In this document: positions 10,480 to 22,533 of the stretch, in pieces
Position numbering within the stretch: the stretch's first letter is position 1
Layout: each line of letters starts with the position of its first letter
Origin: Saccopteryx bilineata
Taxonomy: Eukaryota; Chordata; Mammalia; Chiroptera; Emballonuridae
Direction of reading: 5' to 3'
DNA: 64,000 nucleotides
Assembly (NCBI RefSeq): GCF_036850765.1
Contig: NC_089492.1
Span: 182,544,106-182,608,105 of the forward strand
Translations under genes and position numbers: made by a program
Notes under the pieces: generated by a model
Database searches by the model: none
Seen by the model: the letters and a program-made list of their open reading frames with translations, nothing else
Told to the model about the DNA's origin: nothing

Positions 10480-10670
10480 ACAATGAAGAAGAAAAAGCCT
10501 CTTTAATAAATGGTGCTAGGATTTTGGAAAGCCACAGGCAAAAAAAATGAAACTTGACTACAGTTTGTTCTCCTTGCCCAAAATCAAGTCTAAATTAATC
10601 AAAGACCTAAATATAAGATCTGAAACAATAAAATACATACAAGACAACATAGGCAGTTAATTCACTTTAA
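10480..10670 (+). repeat. L1 ORF2 fragment, old
   Basis: Homologous to the L1 ORF2 block at 26340-26490 (GGTGCTAGGATTTTGGAAA..., AAATCAAGTCTAAATTAATC, GACCTAAATATAAG). It is diverged and isolated. Confidence 0.6.
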
Positions 10671-10689
10671 ACAAAACTGCCTGATTCTT

Positions 10690-10794
10690 TAAATAATAAT
10701 TGAATAAATATTCAGTGTTCACTAGGTGCAGAGCCCTCTGCATGATGCTGGTAGTGGGGGGAGATGGAAACACCAGTAAACAAAGCACATAGCA
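10690..10794 (+). repeat. L2-like fragment
   Basis: AATAAATATTCAGTGTTCACT...CAGTAAACAAAGC resembles an L2 3' region; short and diverged. Confidence 0.4.
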
Positions 10795-11010
10795 TGGTGG
10801 TTGAGAGGGTAAATTTAAGTTCTGAATCCACTACTTACTAGCTCTGTGACCTTGGACAAATTACTTAACTTCTCTGTTTTTGTGTTTCCTGACCTGTGAA
10901 ATGGGAATAATATTAGTACTCCCTCATGAAGATGTTGTGAGTAATAAATGAAACAATGCATAGGAAACAATTAGAATGGCACCTGGCACCAAGTAAGTGC
11001 TCAATCGCTG
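10795..11010 (+). repeat. MIR
   Basis: Good MIR pattern: CTAGCTCTGTGACCTTGGAC, TGTGAAATGGGAATAATATT, GAATGGCACCTGGCACCAAG. The flank after it (11010-11150) resembles 7470-7640. Confidence 0.75.
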
Positions 11011-11254
11011 CTGTTACTCTCAGATAAATGGGGTAGGGTACCTAAACCTTGGCAATGGACAATTGTGCCATCCACACACTTAGTTACTGCAGTCCATTTT
11101 CCTCATACTATTTCTAATTACCTATATCTTGGAGTAGTTTTTCCAAAGCCATAAAAATCTTTTCACATTGTGTACTAGTGATTTTCCAATCTCAAATCCT
11201 TTCTGCAATCAGGCATGAAAAGAAGAAAAACACACAACACACTTTTTTTATTTT

Positions 11255-11460
11255 TCTGTGCCAGGCACTTCACTAAGCACTTTACCTCTGGGTTTCTGGT
11301 TTCATTGTGTTGTATTTAATCCTCTCAATAATTCAATCTCCCAATTGCAGATGAAGCCCCCTAGACTCCAGAGAAGATGATATGTAAGTATCAGACCTGG
11401 GATTAAAAACCTGATCTGTCTGCTCTGAAGCCTGAGCTCCCAATCCTCAGGCTAATCCCC
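11255..11460 (-). repeat. MIR, antisense
   Basis: Reverse-complement MIR pattern: TGCCAGGCACTTCACTAAGC, CAGACCTGGGATTAAAAACC. Confidence 0.6.
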
Positions 11461-13110
11461 TCACTGACCAGCTCAAATTCTAGACTAGTCTGATTAAAGT
11501 CCTAGAATTTCACAACTTTCTAGAAATACAGTCAAGAAAGAAAAGATACAGTTGTTTTAACCTGCCTCTGAATCTAGGAAATGAGGAGTCCTTGACATTA
11601 ACAAAGCAGTTTCTCTCCAAAGTGCAGAGGACCCTTGAAAGGGGTATTTTAATCATGGGTGTCATATTTTATGATTGTGTCTGTTTGTATTTAGTACACT
11701 TGTTATCCTTGATGTTTTCGCCCCGAGGACATCCAACTGAACAAAACTGCATACCTCTTTGTGGGTTACCCTTGCTGCATCCATAAGTTATCTGCCCTTT
11801 TAAAATAATTTGCATTAAAACACAAAGTGTTTTTCTAATGGGAATAGACAGCCAGTGTTTTTTGATGCAAATGACTTCTCCCCACGTACTCCCCAACCCA
11901 GAGCTAAATGTACAGCAGGGAGGCAGGCTCTGTGCCTCCAGAAACAATTTGAGCAAAGCAGTTGGGAGCTGCGCTGTGACTTAAGGACCCTGCTTGATGT
12001 TAGGGAAGTCTAAATGAAACATCAGAAGATGTAGTGCGATGAGCAGGTATGTTTTAAGGACACTTATAATATTCACCTCTCTTGTGTCTAAGAAAATAGC
12101 TTCCACTCAGGCAGTAAGATTAAGCTGTTAAATCGGTGAAATCCTAAATAATCCATTGTATCACAGGGCTCCTTTTTTTCCCTGGAGGGAAGATGTTGGG
12201 CTTTTTCTTTTTTCTAACTTTGATAGTGTAAATCAAGAATTCAGTTTTAGCTTATACTTTATTCTGGCACTTAACTGTATAATGTTATGAGTTTCTGAGT
12301 ATGTATCTCTATTTAGCTACTTTTACCTGAGTAAAAAAAGCCAAATCTCAGTATAATAAGAGGTTTGAATATCGAAGTAGGGAAAGGGATAATAAGCACT
12401 GCACCTAAAAAGAGAACTTGAGTATTGCCCTGTCCTGGCAAAAAATAAATATATTTCTCACTATAGTTTTGTTTGCTTGTTTTGTTTCTTTTTTTACATA
12501 TAACTGGTTTTTAGAGAAAAATATGTAGGAGAAAAAAAGGACAATTAAAATACTAATGAGATGTTTGAGAAATGAGCTCCACAGGCCAAAGGCAGCTAGC
12601 TCATAGGAAGAATAATGCATGACCTTAATTGTTGTTAGGGTTATAATGAATAATTAGTTTTTAAGCAGTAATTGCTCCAGTGTCACTCCCAGCAAGGTTC
12701 TGGCCAGAGCACCCAGTACAGTGGGGCTCCCTGCCTGTTAGCAATTGGACAGCCCAGTTCCTCTGTGGTGGGAATGGAGAGGAGTTACCCTGGGAACTCT
12801 GGATGAGGGATATTAAATCATTTGAAAACTATTAAATGATCTGCACACTAGTGGAGTCACGAGTCCCAGAGCAACTTTCTCATGCATTCCACACACTAGC
12901 CTCTCATGCATTCCACACTGTCCGCGTTTCCACACTGGGACCCTTCAGATCCTCGTGAGCACAGCAAGATGGTCTTGCAATACACAGACCTGCTACTTTG
13001 GCAGCTGCTGCTCTTCTGACACCTGCCCTCAGTCATTCTTGGGCACCTGGTAGGAACGTTCCTTGAATTCTTGGTTTTACACCCTTGTCTCCTAAGCAGT
13101 CCCATTCTGA
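11461..13110. other. No gene recognised
   Basis: Unrecognised sequence. Short open frames on both strands show no family resemblance. Confidence 0.4.
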
Positions 13111-13315
13111 TCTAGTGGTTCTCAAGGGGTGGTCTGCAGAGTACACACACATGATCATGAGGGGGAATCTTGAAGATAAAGATTCTTGAACCCTGCCCCA
13201 GACCTATTGCATTGGATCCCCAATAGGCCCTGGGAAAATGTACTTAATAGTCACCTTCCTTAATGAATACACCTAAGTCATTATAACACATGCTGAAGTT
13301 TGCAAACCACTCTAA
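13111..13315. repeat. MER-type hAT non-autonomous remnant
   Basis: It begins TAGTGGTTCTCAAG and ends TTTGCAAACCACT, the inverted-end pattern of Charlie-type hAT elements, with a CCTGCCCCAGACCTATTG block between. The exact subfamily is not assigned. Confidence 0.5.
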
Positions 13316-15045
13316 TGATCACATGACTTATTTCCCTTTCTATCTCAGACTTCTCTCATTCCTGCATTTTCTTCTTCAGCATCTCCTTTTTCATAACTCA
13401 CATGAATTCCCAGAAAAAGTAAGAGGATGGCTCTACTCCTTTCTGGTCCTCCCCTAAAAGCCTTCTTTATGTTCCGTGTCACTCCCTAAACTCTTTCCCA
13501 TGAGCACACTCAAGGACATTGTAAATTCCACCCTTCTCCTCTCCCCCTTTAACAGCAAATGCTTGCATCTTTTAAATAAGCATCCTTCTGTCTCACTAGC
13601 CTCTCTTCTAGACCCTTTGGCATGATGACAAACCCAGGCTTGTCCCCTGTTTTAAGGAGGGTGAGTCACTGGAATCAGCCAACACAGCTTCTTACCAGGA
13701 GACAGTGCCTGCTAGCTGTACCTTCCCACCCTACACCACAACCACACCATGCCTCAGTCAGGGGCCTCGGTTCTCTCTGGGCCAGTCCAGGGTAGCTTCT
13801 TACAGGACGAATGGGCTTGGAGTTAGGACTAGCACACAAGAACAGTAAATGTGTGTCTGCCAATCTGATTTCAGCTCCCGCGTGTGGTCCTGTCTGCACT
13901 TACACATGGACTACAGACAGCATAAGAAAGTTCTGTTGTTGCAGTGGAGTCATGTTCTTCCGGACTCTCAGAGACAGCCGATATGGGGTGGGCAGATGCC
14001 TTCTAGGTACTGAGTCCCCAGAGAGGCTTCTATCTCTATTGATCATGAAGACAGAAGAGCAATCTGGCTGGTTGCATCTTCTCACACCCTTCCCCAAACC
14101 TCTTGGGTGATAAGGGCAGTAGAAGTTCAAAGGATGGCCATCAACTTAAAAAGAAACTCTCTGCCACATATGAACCATGGACTCTAAGATCAGGATTGTT
14201 TCCACTTTTCCTTTGTTCCCAGGGCTAAGGCACCGCTGCCTCCATGGGGCCAGAGAAGAGCCATCTGCCTTTAGCACATACGGCAGCCCCGGTGCATTCC
14301 ATCTTGTTTCTGGAATTGTGATACCCTCCACCCCAAAGAAAGATATTTTTCTTTATGGAATATAATTCTTACTGTTTTTTATAGCAATTCCATGAGGTAA
14401 AAGGAAGAAGACTGACAAAATGTTGAGGGTCTGAAATTTGACCTCACGTTCTATTTGGGACTGGATGAATTATGTAGAGATTTTGCAGCATGCTGTTTCT
14501 GACCCAAATAGCAAATGAATACCCTCCTTTCTTGTGCTCCCCTTGCTTAAGCAAAAAACAGCTGTGCGCAGCATCTGGAAGAGTGGTTCCGACCTTGTTT
14601 TATCCTATTTGATTCCCACTGGTTTTTATGTTTTCCATAAATGATTGAAGAAAAGTTCTCATTTGGAAATAGCAATAAAATCTTCCATAAATTCTTGGTT
14701 AGCACGAGCTTCAGGCGGCTCAGTGGATCCTCACTCTGCAGTCCTGAGGTCTGTGGGGGCTGACTGGCTGAGATGACAGGAGAGTCTGGATCTTGTCAAA
14801 GAGAGAACCCCATGGCCAGGGTCTTCTCGTGGCTCTCCTTGGCAACCACAGAATATGTGGTTTCTCTTTTGAGCCAGGGTCCCTGGTATTGTCCCTCTGA
14901 ATTCCTTTTTTCCATCTATTAAACAAGGAGAGTTAGAGTACCTCCCTCTAAACACTCAGGACAATGCCAAGCACATGGTACAGATTCCTTTTTATGTGTC
15001 ACTGAAACAATTACTGCTTACAAACTATTATTAGTAATTCACTTA
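13316..15045. other. No gene recognised
   Basis: Unrecognised sequence. Overlapping short frames around 13.7-14.4 kb on both strands show no conserved domain. Confidence 0.4.
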
Positions 15046-15272
15046 ATATATAATAATGAAAATAATGAACACTTATTGAGAGACTGGGATAAGCATTTTA
15101 TCTGGTTGTGTTGTGTAGTCCCCAAAGCAGGCCTGTGAGATAGCTACATAATTTCATTTCATGGAACTGAAAATTAAAGTTTTAGGAATTTAAGTAAAGG
15201 ATCCAGGAAGTCTCTGTTCACAAATGGTAAAGCAGGAGCTCTGCTCACCAGAACCTGTGCTCTTCCCAACAT
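15046..15272 (-). repeat. MIR, antisense
   Basis: Reverse-complement MIR pattern: AATGAACACTTATTGAG, CATGGAACTGAAAATTAAAG, GGAGCTCTGCTCACCAGAAC. Confidence 0.55.
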
Positions 15273-16490
15273 TTGACAAAATCCAGCATCAAGAGCCTAT
15301 TGTGCTTTCTGGACACTGGGAACTCAGGAGATGCAAAATGCAAAAGGGCTCAGTTCTCACAGACTGTACATGCTGCTTGCCGTAACTCCCAAACCCCTAA
15401 CTGCTAAGGTTGCTGCTAAGATAATTGGAGGATTATAATGAGAGAGCCATACTCAGCTGCCCGTCACCCCCATTGGAGATAGTTTCCCAGTCCTCTGCTT
15501 ATGTGAAGTTGGCCTGCCTGAATCCTCTTTCTGCACCAGGACCTGTAATACTTCCAGCTTCACTCATATCCATTGTTAAAGCAAGAGCTTTATACAGACC
15601 AACTGCCTATCAAGTTGTCTTGGAAAATTCATGTCTTACTTAAACATGAACCTTCTCATAAAGCCTGACTGGAGGATTACTGCTCTCGAGAACACAATGT
15701 CTGAAAACTAGACAGAAAGGAAGTCAATGTTCAGTAAACATTAACAAAAACTGAGGAAATCAACCCAAAGTTGACTCAGACACTAACCAGTCTCTAGCTC
15801 ATGCTGTTCCCGGGCAGCAAAAGCCATTGTACCTTCGATGAGGGAACAAGACTTTGGGTCTTCTAACATGCTCCTTCCTATCACATCCCCACAGTCAGAT
15901 TTGCTGATAATTTGACTCCAACTAATAATTACATAAGGGAATTTTGCAAATTTATAATTTCCAAAGGGCACATCAGCCGATATTCTATAAATTTCTTTAT
16001 ACCATTCCTTTCATTAAGGAGCTATTTTTGTTCCCAAGTGGGTCATTAGCTTTTTCCTCATTTTGATTAATTTAATTCATATTATCAACTGCTACTGAAT
16101 ATTGTCTGAACTGATAGGAAACTTTAAGTTCTTGCTTTTATCCAATCTTTTTACCAGAAGAAATCCTATCAATACCAATAGTGTTTAAAGACTTTAAATT
16201 TGTTTTAAATTTTTCCAAAAGGGTAATAAATGAAGAGTGTTTTGCATTTTTCATAGGGTAGTCTTAACTTTACCACAAAATTTAGAGCCAAATTTTATCT
16301 AGTTGATGCTCTTTTAACAACCCAGTTCTACAGTCCTAACTGAATCTATGCCAAATATTTTTCTTCCCTTCTAACATTGCCTGCTATTTTCTTTGTTTGT
16401 TTATCTTGGCCAAGTTAAGAAGTTCACTTACTGTTCTTCAGCAAAAGAGATCACAGACTCAGGGATAGATAACTGTGCTATGGAAAGTAT
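15273..16490. other. Possible L2 scrap, otherwise nothing recognised
   Basis: 15275-15360 faintly resembles L2 (GGACACTGGGAACTCAGGAG). The rest is unrecognised AT-rich DNA. Confidence 0.35.
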
Positions 16491-16756
16491 AGGTCCTGGC
16501 CAGTTGTCCCAGTGGATGGAGTGTCAGCCTGGTATGCAGATTCAATCCCTGGTCAGGCCACACATGAGAAGCAACCATCTACTTCTCTACTCCTCTCTCT
16601 CTCTGCCTTCTCAGGTGCTGAGACTAGCTCGGTTGATTCGAACATCTGCCCCAGATAGGGGTTAGCAAGTGGATCCCAGTAATGGTGCATCTGGGAATTC
16701 TGAAAATTTCTCTTTCTAACTCCTCTCCTCTCACTGGAAAAAAAAAAAAAAAAAGC
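16491..16756 (+). mobile_element. Old Rhin-1-type SINE, internally shortened
   Basis: tRNA-like head (GGTCCTGGCCAGTTGTCCC), degenerate B box, CT-rich block and an A15 tail at 16738-16754. The middle of the body is missing. Confidence 0.65.
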
Positions 16757-17151
16757 AAGCCCTGGCCGGTTTGTTCAGCGATAGAGCATTGGCCCAATGT
16801 GTGGATGTCCTGGGTTAGATTCCTGGTCAGGTCACACAGGAGAAGTGACCATCTGCTTCCCCACTTCTCCTCTTCTCCCTTCCCTCTCTCTCTCTATCTC
16901 TCTCTATCTCTATCTCTTCTCTTCCTGCAGCCATGGCTCAGTTGAAGCAAAGTTGGCTCTGGATGCTGAGGATGGCTCCATAGTCTTGCCTCAGGCGCTA
17001 AAATAGCTTGGCTGCTGAGCAAAGGAGCAATGTCCCTGGATGGACAGAGAATTTCCCCATAGGGGGCTTTCAGGGTGAATCCTGGTCAGGGTGTATGCAG
17101 GAGTCTGTTTCTCAACCTCCCTATTTATCACTTAAGAAAAATAAAGAAAAA
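16757..17151 (+). mobile_element. Rhin-1-type tRNA-SINE
   Basis: Full head, CT-rich block, body and an A-rich tail. It was inserted just after the A-tail of the previous SINE. Its own tail has grown into an AAGG microsatellite. Confidence 0.8.
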
Positions 17152-17242
17152 AAGGAAGGAAGGAAGGAAGGAAGGAAGGAAGGAAGGAAGGAAGGAAGGA
17201 AGGAAGGAAGGAAGGAAGGAAGGAAGGAAGGAAGGAAGGAAA
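17152..17242 (+). repeat. (AAGG)n microsatellite
   Basis: About 22 uninterrupted AAGG units grow out of the A-rich tail of the SINE ending near 17151. Confidence 0.95.
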
Positions 17243-19725
17243 AGAAAAAGTAAACTCAGTGTAAGCTTCTGTAAATAACAGAATGTAATCATTTTAGGAC
17301 CCTTTCAACTAAGCCCAAATGCTCTGAGGGCTGTGTAAAGGGAAGGATACATGAGAAGTGAGATCATTTTCTATGTGATTGATTAGAAATGGAACATTTC
17401 TAATGGGATGCTCTTTTTCAGAAAAGGGAAATGGGGAATAGGATTGAAAAGATGTTTATTGTGAAACTGTCTTTATAGCAGAATTTCAACATTTTTTTCC
17501 AAGTGTTTCATGGCAAGTAAATTAGTGACTCCCCTCTCCTATCATGAAGCTGAACAACACTGCTGGACCCTGGATGACAAAAATAAAATGTGCACATTCT
17601 GCCTTCCTTTCCTGGGCTACTTATCCAATCGATTTTCATGGTAATAACAACAAGTAATGGATTTTGCCAAATTCAAGGTTAGTTAGTGCATTAATGCATA
17701 CAGAGCAATACAAAAGGTTAGTACATATAGATCATGTCTCTTTGTTAACAGTCTAATGAGATGGAGCAGTGGGAAGAGACAGGGAAGAAGTGAACCTGGG
17801 AGGGTGAGAGAACGAGGCAATGTCCACAAACATGGATTGATCTAACTCAGGTTGTGGGACCCAGTGAAAACATTGTTAGGCCCAGATATAAATATTTTGT
17901 TCCTTTCTGCCAGGCACCATAGTTTATGACAGGAACTACAGTTTAGAAATTTGTGGGCGGCAAGTGTTATAAATTTGAGGACATACGTTGGACCTCTTCC
18001 CATTCCAATAAGCAGTCACAGGTGCGGTTTTCATGAAATTGTATATTTAGGGAGGGAAGGTTTGGGAGGGAGCAGAGAGAATTGCATGTTCTAAGCAAAC
18101 TATATTTGCACACATATTATGCATGTACCCAACACACACTTGTGCAAAGATGATTAAATATATTCTGTGTTGGCAGCCTCTCACTGTGTTTCCTTAAAGT
18201 AGGAATAGCAAACATGTTCATCTTGCATTCCAAACCCAATCACTGTGTAGTGGCTGCTTGAAGTGGTGTTGAGAAGGATTCAGAGGTCATATTTGGGTTC
18301 ATTCCACAGTTTTAATTTTGTCCTTACTTAGTCCCATCACAATGCCGGGCTGCTAAATTTTATTACTTCCAGCATGGGGAGTACATTCCCATAGACTCCG
18401 GTCCAACCAATGCCTCTTGGAGTGATGCAACCCAGAAGCCCTGACTGTGAGGCCCTGGGAGCAGGGGCAGGTTTACAGCATGTATAGTGACCAAAAGAAT
18501 AGTGACATGGCATGGAAGGGCAGCAGTGGGCAGGGGGTGGGGTGGGGTGGGTTGCAATTTTGTGTAATGTATTTGTCATCCCTGTTGAAGAAATATAAAA
18601 CCTATACTCACCTTTCCATACCAATTAGCATGCTTTATGTGTCTGAACAACATAGTGTGTACAGGAGGGACAGAGCAATGCAAAAGGTGATAATAAAATA
18701 AAAGAACTGTCCTCCTTCAAAAAAGTGGAAACAGAAAAAAATCAATTTGATACTCTTGAATGTTTTGCCATCATTTTCATCAAAAACCAGGGCATACTGA
18801 AATTCCTGTGCTTTGAATTTTATTTATTTTTTCTTCTACTCCCAAGTACCTATTCTCTTGCATATCCTTTTAGCTATTCTTCCAAGGTATTCATTGACAC
18901 CCATTGAATACTAGAGTGGAAGAAATGTCAAGTGCTTTTTGTGGGTCATTCTGCTGCCTTTGGCAGAGTCACAGCCCAGTCAGCAGGAGGGTCTGTTTCT
19001 CCCTGACAACTTTCAGGAGAAGACCCCCAGCCAGCCTGTAGGCTCCAGGCCTCTCTCTTCTCTGCAGTATTTGAGACAAGTTCCTTCAGAGGTGGTAGCC
19101 AGGCTCTAAGAGTGGAGACCACGTATGTTAAATATTCCACCCTTCTCCCTAATTTTCCAGAGGTTAGTCTGAGTAATACAGCTGGCCAATGCTTGCTTCA
19201 GGCAGAGAATGAATGAACTGAACTTGATGGCAGGTCTTATAATCTGAGCCCAGTAATTGCTACAGGTACTATCATTTCCTGTTTTTTCCAAAGATTACTT
19301 ATATCAAGAGGCCTAAACACTTACTAGAAGTCATTCTCTCTCTTTTTTTTTTTTTTTTTTGAATTACTGAGTAATTTTAGTTGATGCTGTTTAGTCATGC
19401 AACAATCACTGAGCTACAAAAGTTGTTAGGATTCTTTTACATTCACTCATATAACACACATTTTTGAAAACTGTGGACAGCTTCCTCAGGCCCAAGGAAG
19501 CTCGGCTCCCCCTAATAGCCCACACCCATCACAGAATATGTGGTGATTGTTGGGAGAAACCGAGTGTTTTGCAGGGACAAGGCCAACACCGACCCTGCCT
19601 TTAGTGTTAGGGAAGGCTTCTTAGCAGATGCAACATACTTGAACAATTCTGACCTTCCGGGCTGGCTTAGGATAAAAGGAAAACATTGCATATGTCTTAA
19701 AAATGCATTTTTCAAATGTGCTTTT
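17243..19725. other. No gene recognised
   Basis: Unrecognised sequence with a T19 run at 19342-19360. The open frames near 18.4-18.6 kb on both strands have no family resemblance. Confidence 0.4.
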
Positions 19726-20092
19726 CTTTTGCCTGACTGCTGGTGGTGCAGAGGATAAAATGTCGACCTGGGACACTGAGGTCCCAAGCTCAAAGCCTCC
19801 AGGTCACTGCTTGAGTGTGGGCTCATTTGGCTTGAGTACAGGCTTGCCAGATTGAGTACAGGGTCACCGGCTTGAGCATGGGATCATCCTTCAATGATCC
19901 CAGGGTCACTGGCTTGAGCCCAAAGGTCACTGGCTTGAGCCCAAGGTCACAGTCTTGAGCAAGGGGTCATGCCACTGCCCCCGACTTGCACATATGAAAA
20001 GCAGTCCATGAACACCTAAAGTGATACATGAGTTGATGCTTCCATCACGCTCCCTTCCTGTCTCTGTCTTTCTCTCACTCTCTCTCTCTTTT
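19726..20092 (+). mobile_element. Bat tRNA-SINE with GAGC-type internal repeats (old copy)
   Basis: Head GCCTGACTGCTGGTGGTGCAG..., then repeated GGCTTGAGC / GGGTCAC units, an ACATATGA block and a CT-rich 3' end. It is the same family as 48538-48870 but more diverged, with extra copies of the internal unit. Confidence 0.7.
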
Positions 20093-20304
20093 GAACCAAC
20101 AATTCCATTTCTAGAATATTTCAGAAAAAAACTAGTCAGATAAGTGCACAGATAGGTAGGTACATGAATGTTGATCAGTGCCCCATTTATAATGGGAGAG
20201 AACAAGAGAAAGAGGAAAAAGAAAAATAACAACAGAAAATCAACAATAAGAGATTAGGTACCAAACCAAGGTGCATTCAGATGACAAGTATAAATGCAGC
20301 CATT

Positions 20305-20723
20305 AAAAGTCATTTAGGCCCTGGCCGGTTGGCTCAGCGGTAGAGCGTCGGCCTAGCGTGCGGAGGACCCGGGTTCGATTCCCGGCCAGGGCACACAGGA
20401 GAAGCGCCCATTTGCTTCTCCACCCCTCCGCCGCGCTTTCCTCTCTGTCTCTCTCTTCCCCTCCCGCAGCCAAGGCTCCATTGGAGCAGAGATGGCCCGG
20501 GCGCTGGGCATGGCTCTGTGGCCTCTGCCTCAGGCGCTAGAGTGGCTCTGGTTGCAATATGGCGATGCCCAGGATGGGCAGAGCATCGCCCCCTGGGGGG
20601 CAGAGCACCGCCCCTGGTGGGTGGGCCGGGTGGATCCCGGTCGGGCGCATGCGGGAGTCTGTCTGACTGTCTCTCCCTGTTTCCAGCTTCAGAAAAATGA
20701 AAAAAAAAAAAAAAGTCATTTAG
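20305..20723 (+). mobile_element. Young Rhin-1-type tRNA-SINE with TSD
   Basis: The SINE is 20318-20710. Pol III promoter boxes look intact (A box TGGCTCAGCGG near 20331, B box GGTTCGATTCC at 20372-20382). The CT-rich middle, GC-rich body and A-tail are complete. A 13-bp duplication AAAAGTCATTTAG flanks it at 20305-20317 and 20711-20723. Confidence 0.92.
20372..20382 (+). promoter_or_regulatory. RNA polymerase III B box of young SINE
   Basis: GGTTCGATTCC matches the tRNA B box consensus, paired with an A box about 40 bp upstream. Confidence 0.8.
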
Positions 20724-21179
20724 AACTGTTTTTTGACATGTGAAAATGTTATAGTATGATCGTGAAAGGGAAAATAAATTACTTCAAAAAGATTTACCAC
20801 TGTTTAGAGCAGTGATTCTTAAGCTCTTTGAAGTCAGGGCGCATTTAAAGTCCTAGCAATAACACTGGGGAACAAAATTTTTCTTCCATCCAGAAAAACA
20901 CTTGTTCTTACCTAATTTGAGTGTGCTGATCTCAAATCTGACATTAGTTTTTCTCTGTAAGCAATAGCTTTTTTGCAATTCAAGATTTTTAGGCTTTCAT
21001 CTTATTGTAAAATTTTCAACATTTAGTTTAACATAATAAAGTAGAATATCTTTTTGGGCATCATCTTTGTGAAAATATAATAATTTATATAATGCAGTAA
21101 ATACACTAAAAGATACAATTGCATCAGAATTTGTCTACAATTTCAAAATAAAACATATTAAAACACTTATTTTAATCAT

Positions 21180-22435
21180 AAAATTTGCATAAAACTTATT
21201 TAAATTCTATTCAAGCAAAAAATTGCGTTTGTAGCTCTTGCATTTGTGTAGTTGTTGAGGACAATCTCGTTTGACGCTCCAGCAGTAGTCTGCTCATCAC
21301 TAATAGCTCCAAGATTTTCAGGAAATTTATCAAAGTGACTGTTCAGGAAGTGAATCTTAACGCTCATGTTACATCCAATGTTGCGGAAAGCCAATAGCAT
21401 CCTTTGAACCAGAAGTTCATAGTTTTCTGCTTTTTTGTTGCCAAGGAAGTTCTTTGTAACTGCCACAAAAGACTGCCATGCTGCTTTCTCCTCCTTATTC
21501 ATCTTCCTGGAAAATTCTTTGTCACATATGAGGGTTCAAATTTGAGGTCCATGAAATACATCTGCTTTTATCTTCTTGAAAGACAAGGCAGGAAAAGCAG
21601 AAATAATATGCTGAAAGCATGAACTTTCTCCATTTAAAGCCTAAACAAACTGCTTTATTAAGGCAAGTTTGATGTGAAGTGTGGGAAAAATGATCCTGCC
21701 TCGATTAACTACAGGTTCATTCACAATATTTTGCATCCCTACTTCCAGAGCTTCATGTTTCAGTCATTCCTCGTGTTCAGCGTTTCTCCCAAGCTCGGCT
21801 GTCCCACAAACACAGAAAGCAAGGATACTTTGTGAAACCTTTCTGTTGTCCTAGCAGGAAATTTACCATTTTAAGATCCAAGCTAATGATCCAGTTATGC
21901 TCCTCAGACTTCAGAAAGTTGAGGACAATTTTTATGTCATTCTTACTAAGTCATTCAATTATGGTTGGCTAAACTGCTGAGGGGTTAATGGTTGCTTGGC
22001 ATCAGAAGAAGGCCCTTCAAATTCTACAACCATTTCCTAATGCATCTTATCAAAATATACTTGATCACCATGTTCACTTTCTTCATCCTTAGAAGAAATA
22101 AAACCATTGAAAACTGGAACTGGGAGTTTCTCAGAGTGTGGGATAAGTTGTAATGCTGAAGGGATACCAGGATATGCAATCATATGCCATTTTTTCTTGC
22201 CGATGCCCTTTGTATAGATCAGACAGAAATAACAGTCACTGCTGTGGTCCTTAGGTTCACGCCAAACCATGGGAATACCAAAAAGCATTTCTTTGCATTT
22301 TCCTTTTGTCCAGTCAGGAAGCATTTCCTCACAATTATGACACATAATATGAGGAGCCCAATTCTTGTTTTGCATGTGTCACAAATGATGAAAGATTGTG
22401 CCTTTGACATTGAAGTGTGTAACAGCCACATATAT
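21180..22435 (-). pseudogene. Transposase-like remnant, family unnamed
   Basis: Read on the minus strand from about 22435 to 21200, with several frameshifts and stops. The pieces include a Cys-containing block (MCHNCEE...DWTKGK, then FGIPMVWREPKDHSSDCYFC, about 22340-22180), a PPLHIKL-like segment (about 21690-21660) and a final block with FLGNKKAENY, GCNMSVKIHFLNSH and FPENLGAISDEQ (about 21460-21290). I recognise this as a protein family widespread in arthropod and cnidarian genomes and probably a transposase. A CMC/Chapaev-like assignment is only a guess. It is clearly dead and unusual for a mammal. Confidence 0.6.
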
Positions 22436-22523
22436 AATAGAAGGTGTCAGGACTATTCTTATATTTACACCTACTTGAAGAAGAAGCCATGATTCAATCT
22501 TAAAATAAAATAAGGCTGGAAGA

Positions 22524-22533
22524 CAAGATGGCG
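22524..22533 (+). promoter_or_regulatory. YY1-like site at the L1 5' end
   Basis: CAAGATGGCG starts at +11 from the L1 start. In human L1 a YY1 site with the same core lies at about +12 to +20 and sets the transcription start. Function here is inferred. Confidence 0.6.

Noticed and set aside
17008..17278. Open frames with long Lys-Glu-Gly-Arg runs
   Set aside because: Translation of the AAGG microsatellite.
20329..20400. Possible tRNA gene
   Set aside because: The A and B boxes and tRNA-like head belong to a SINE with body, tail and TSD; it is not a free-standing tRNA.
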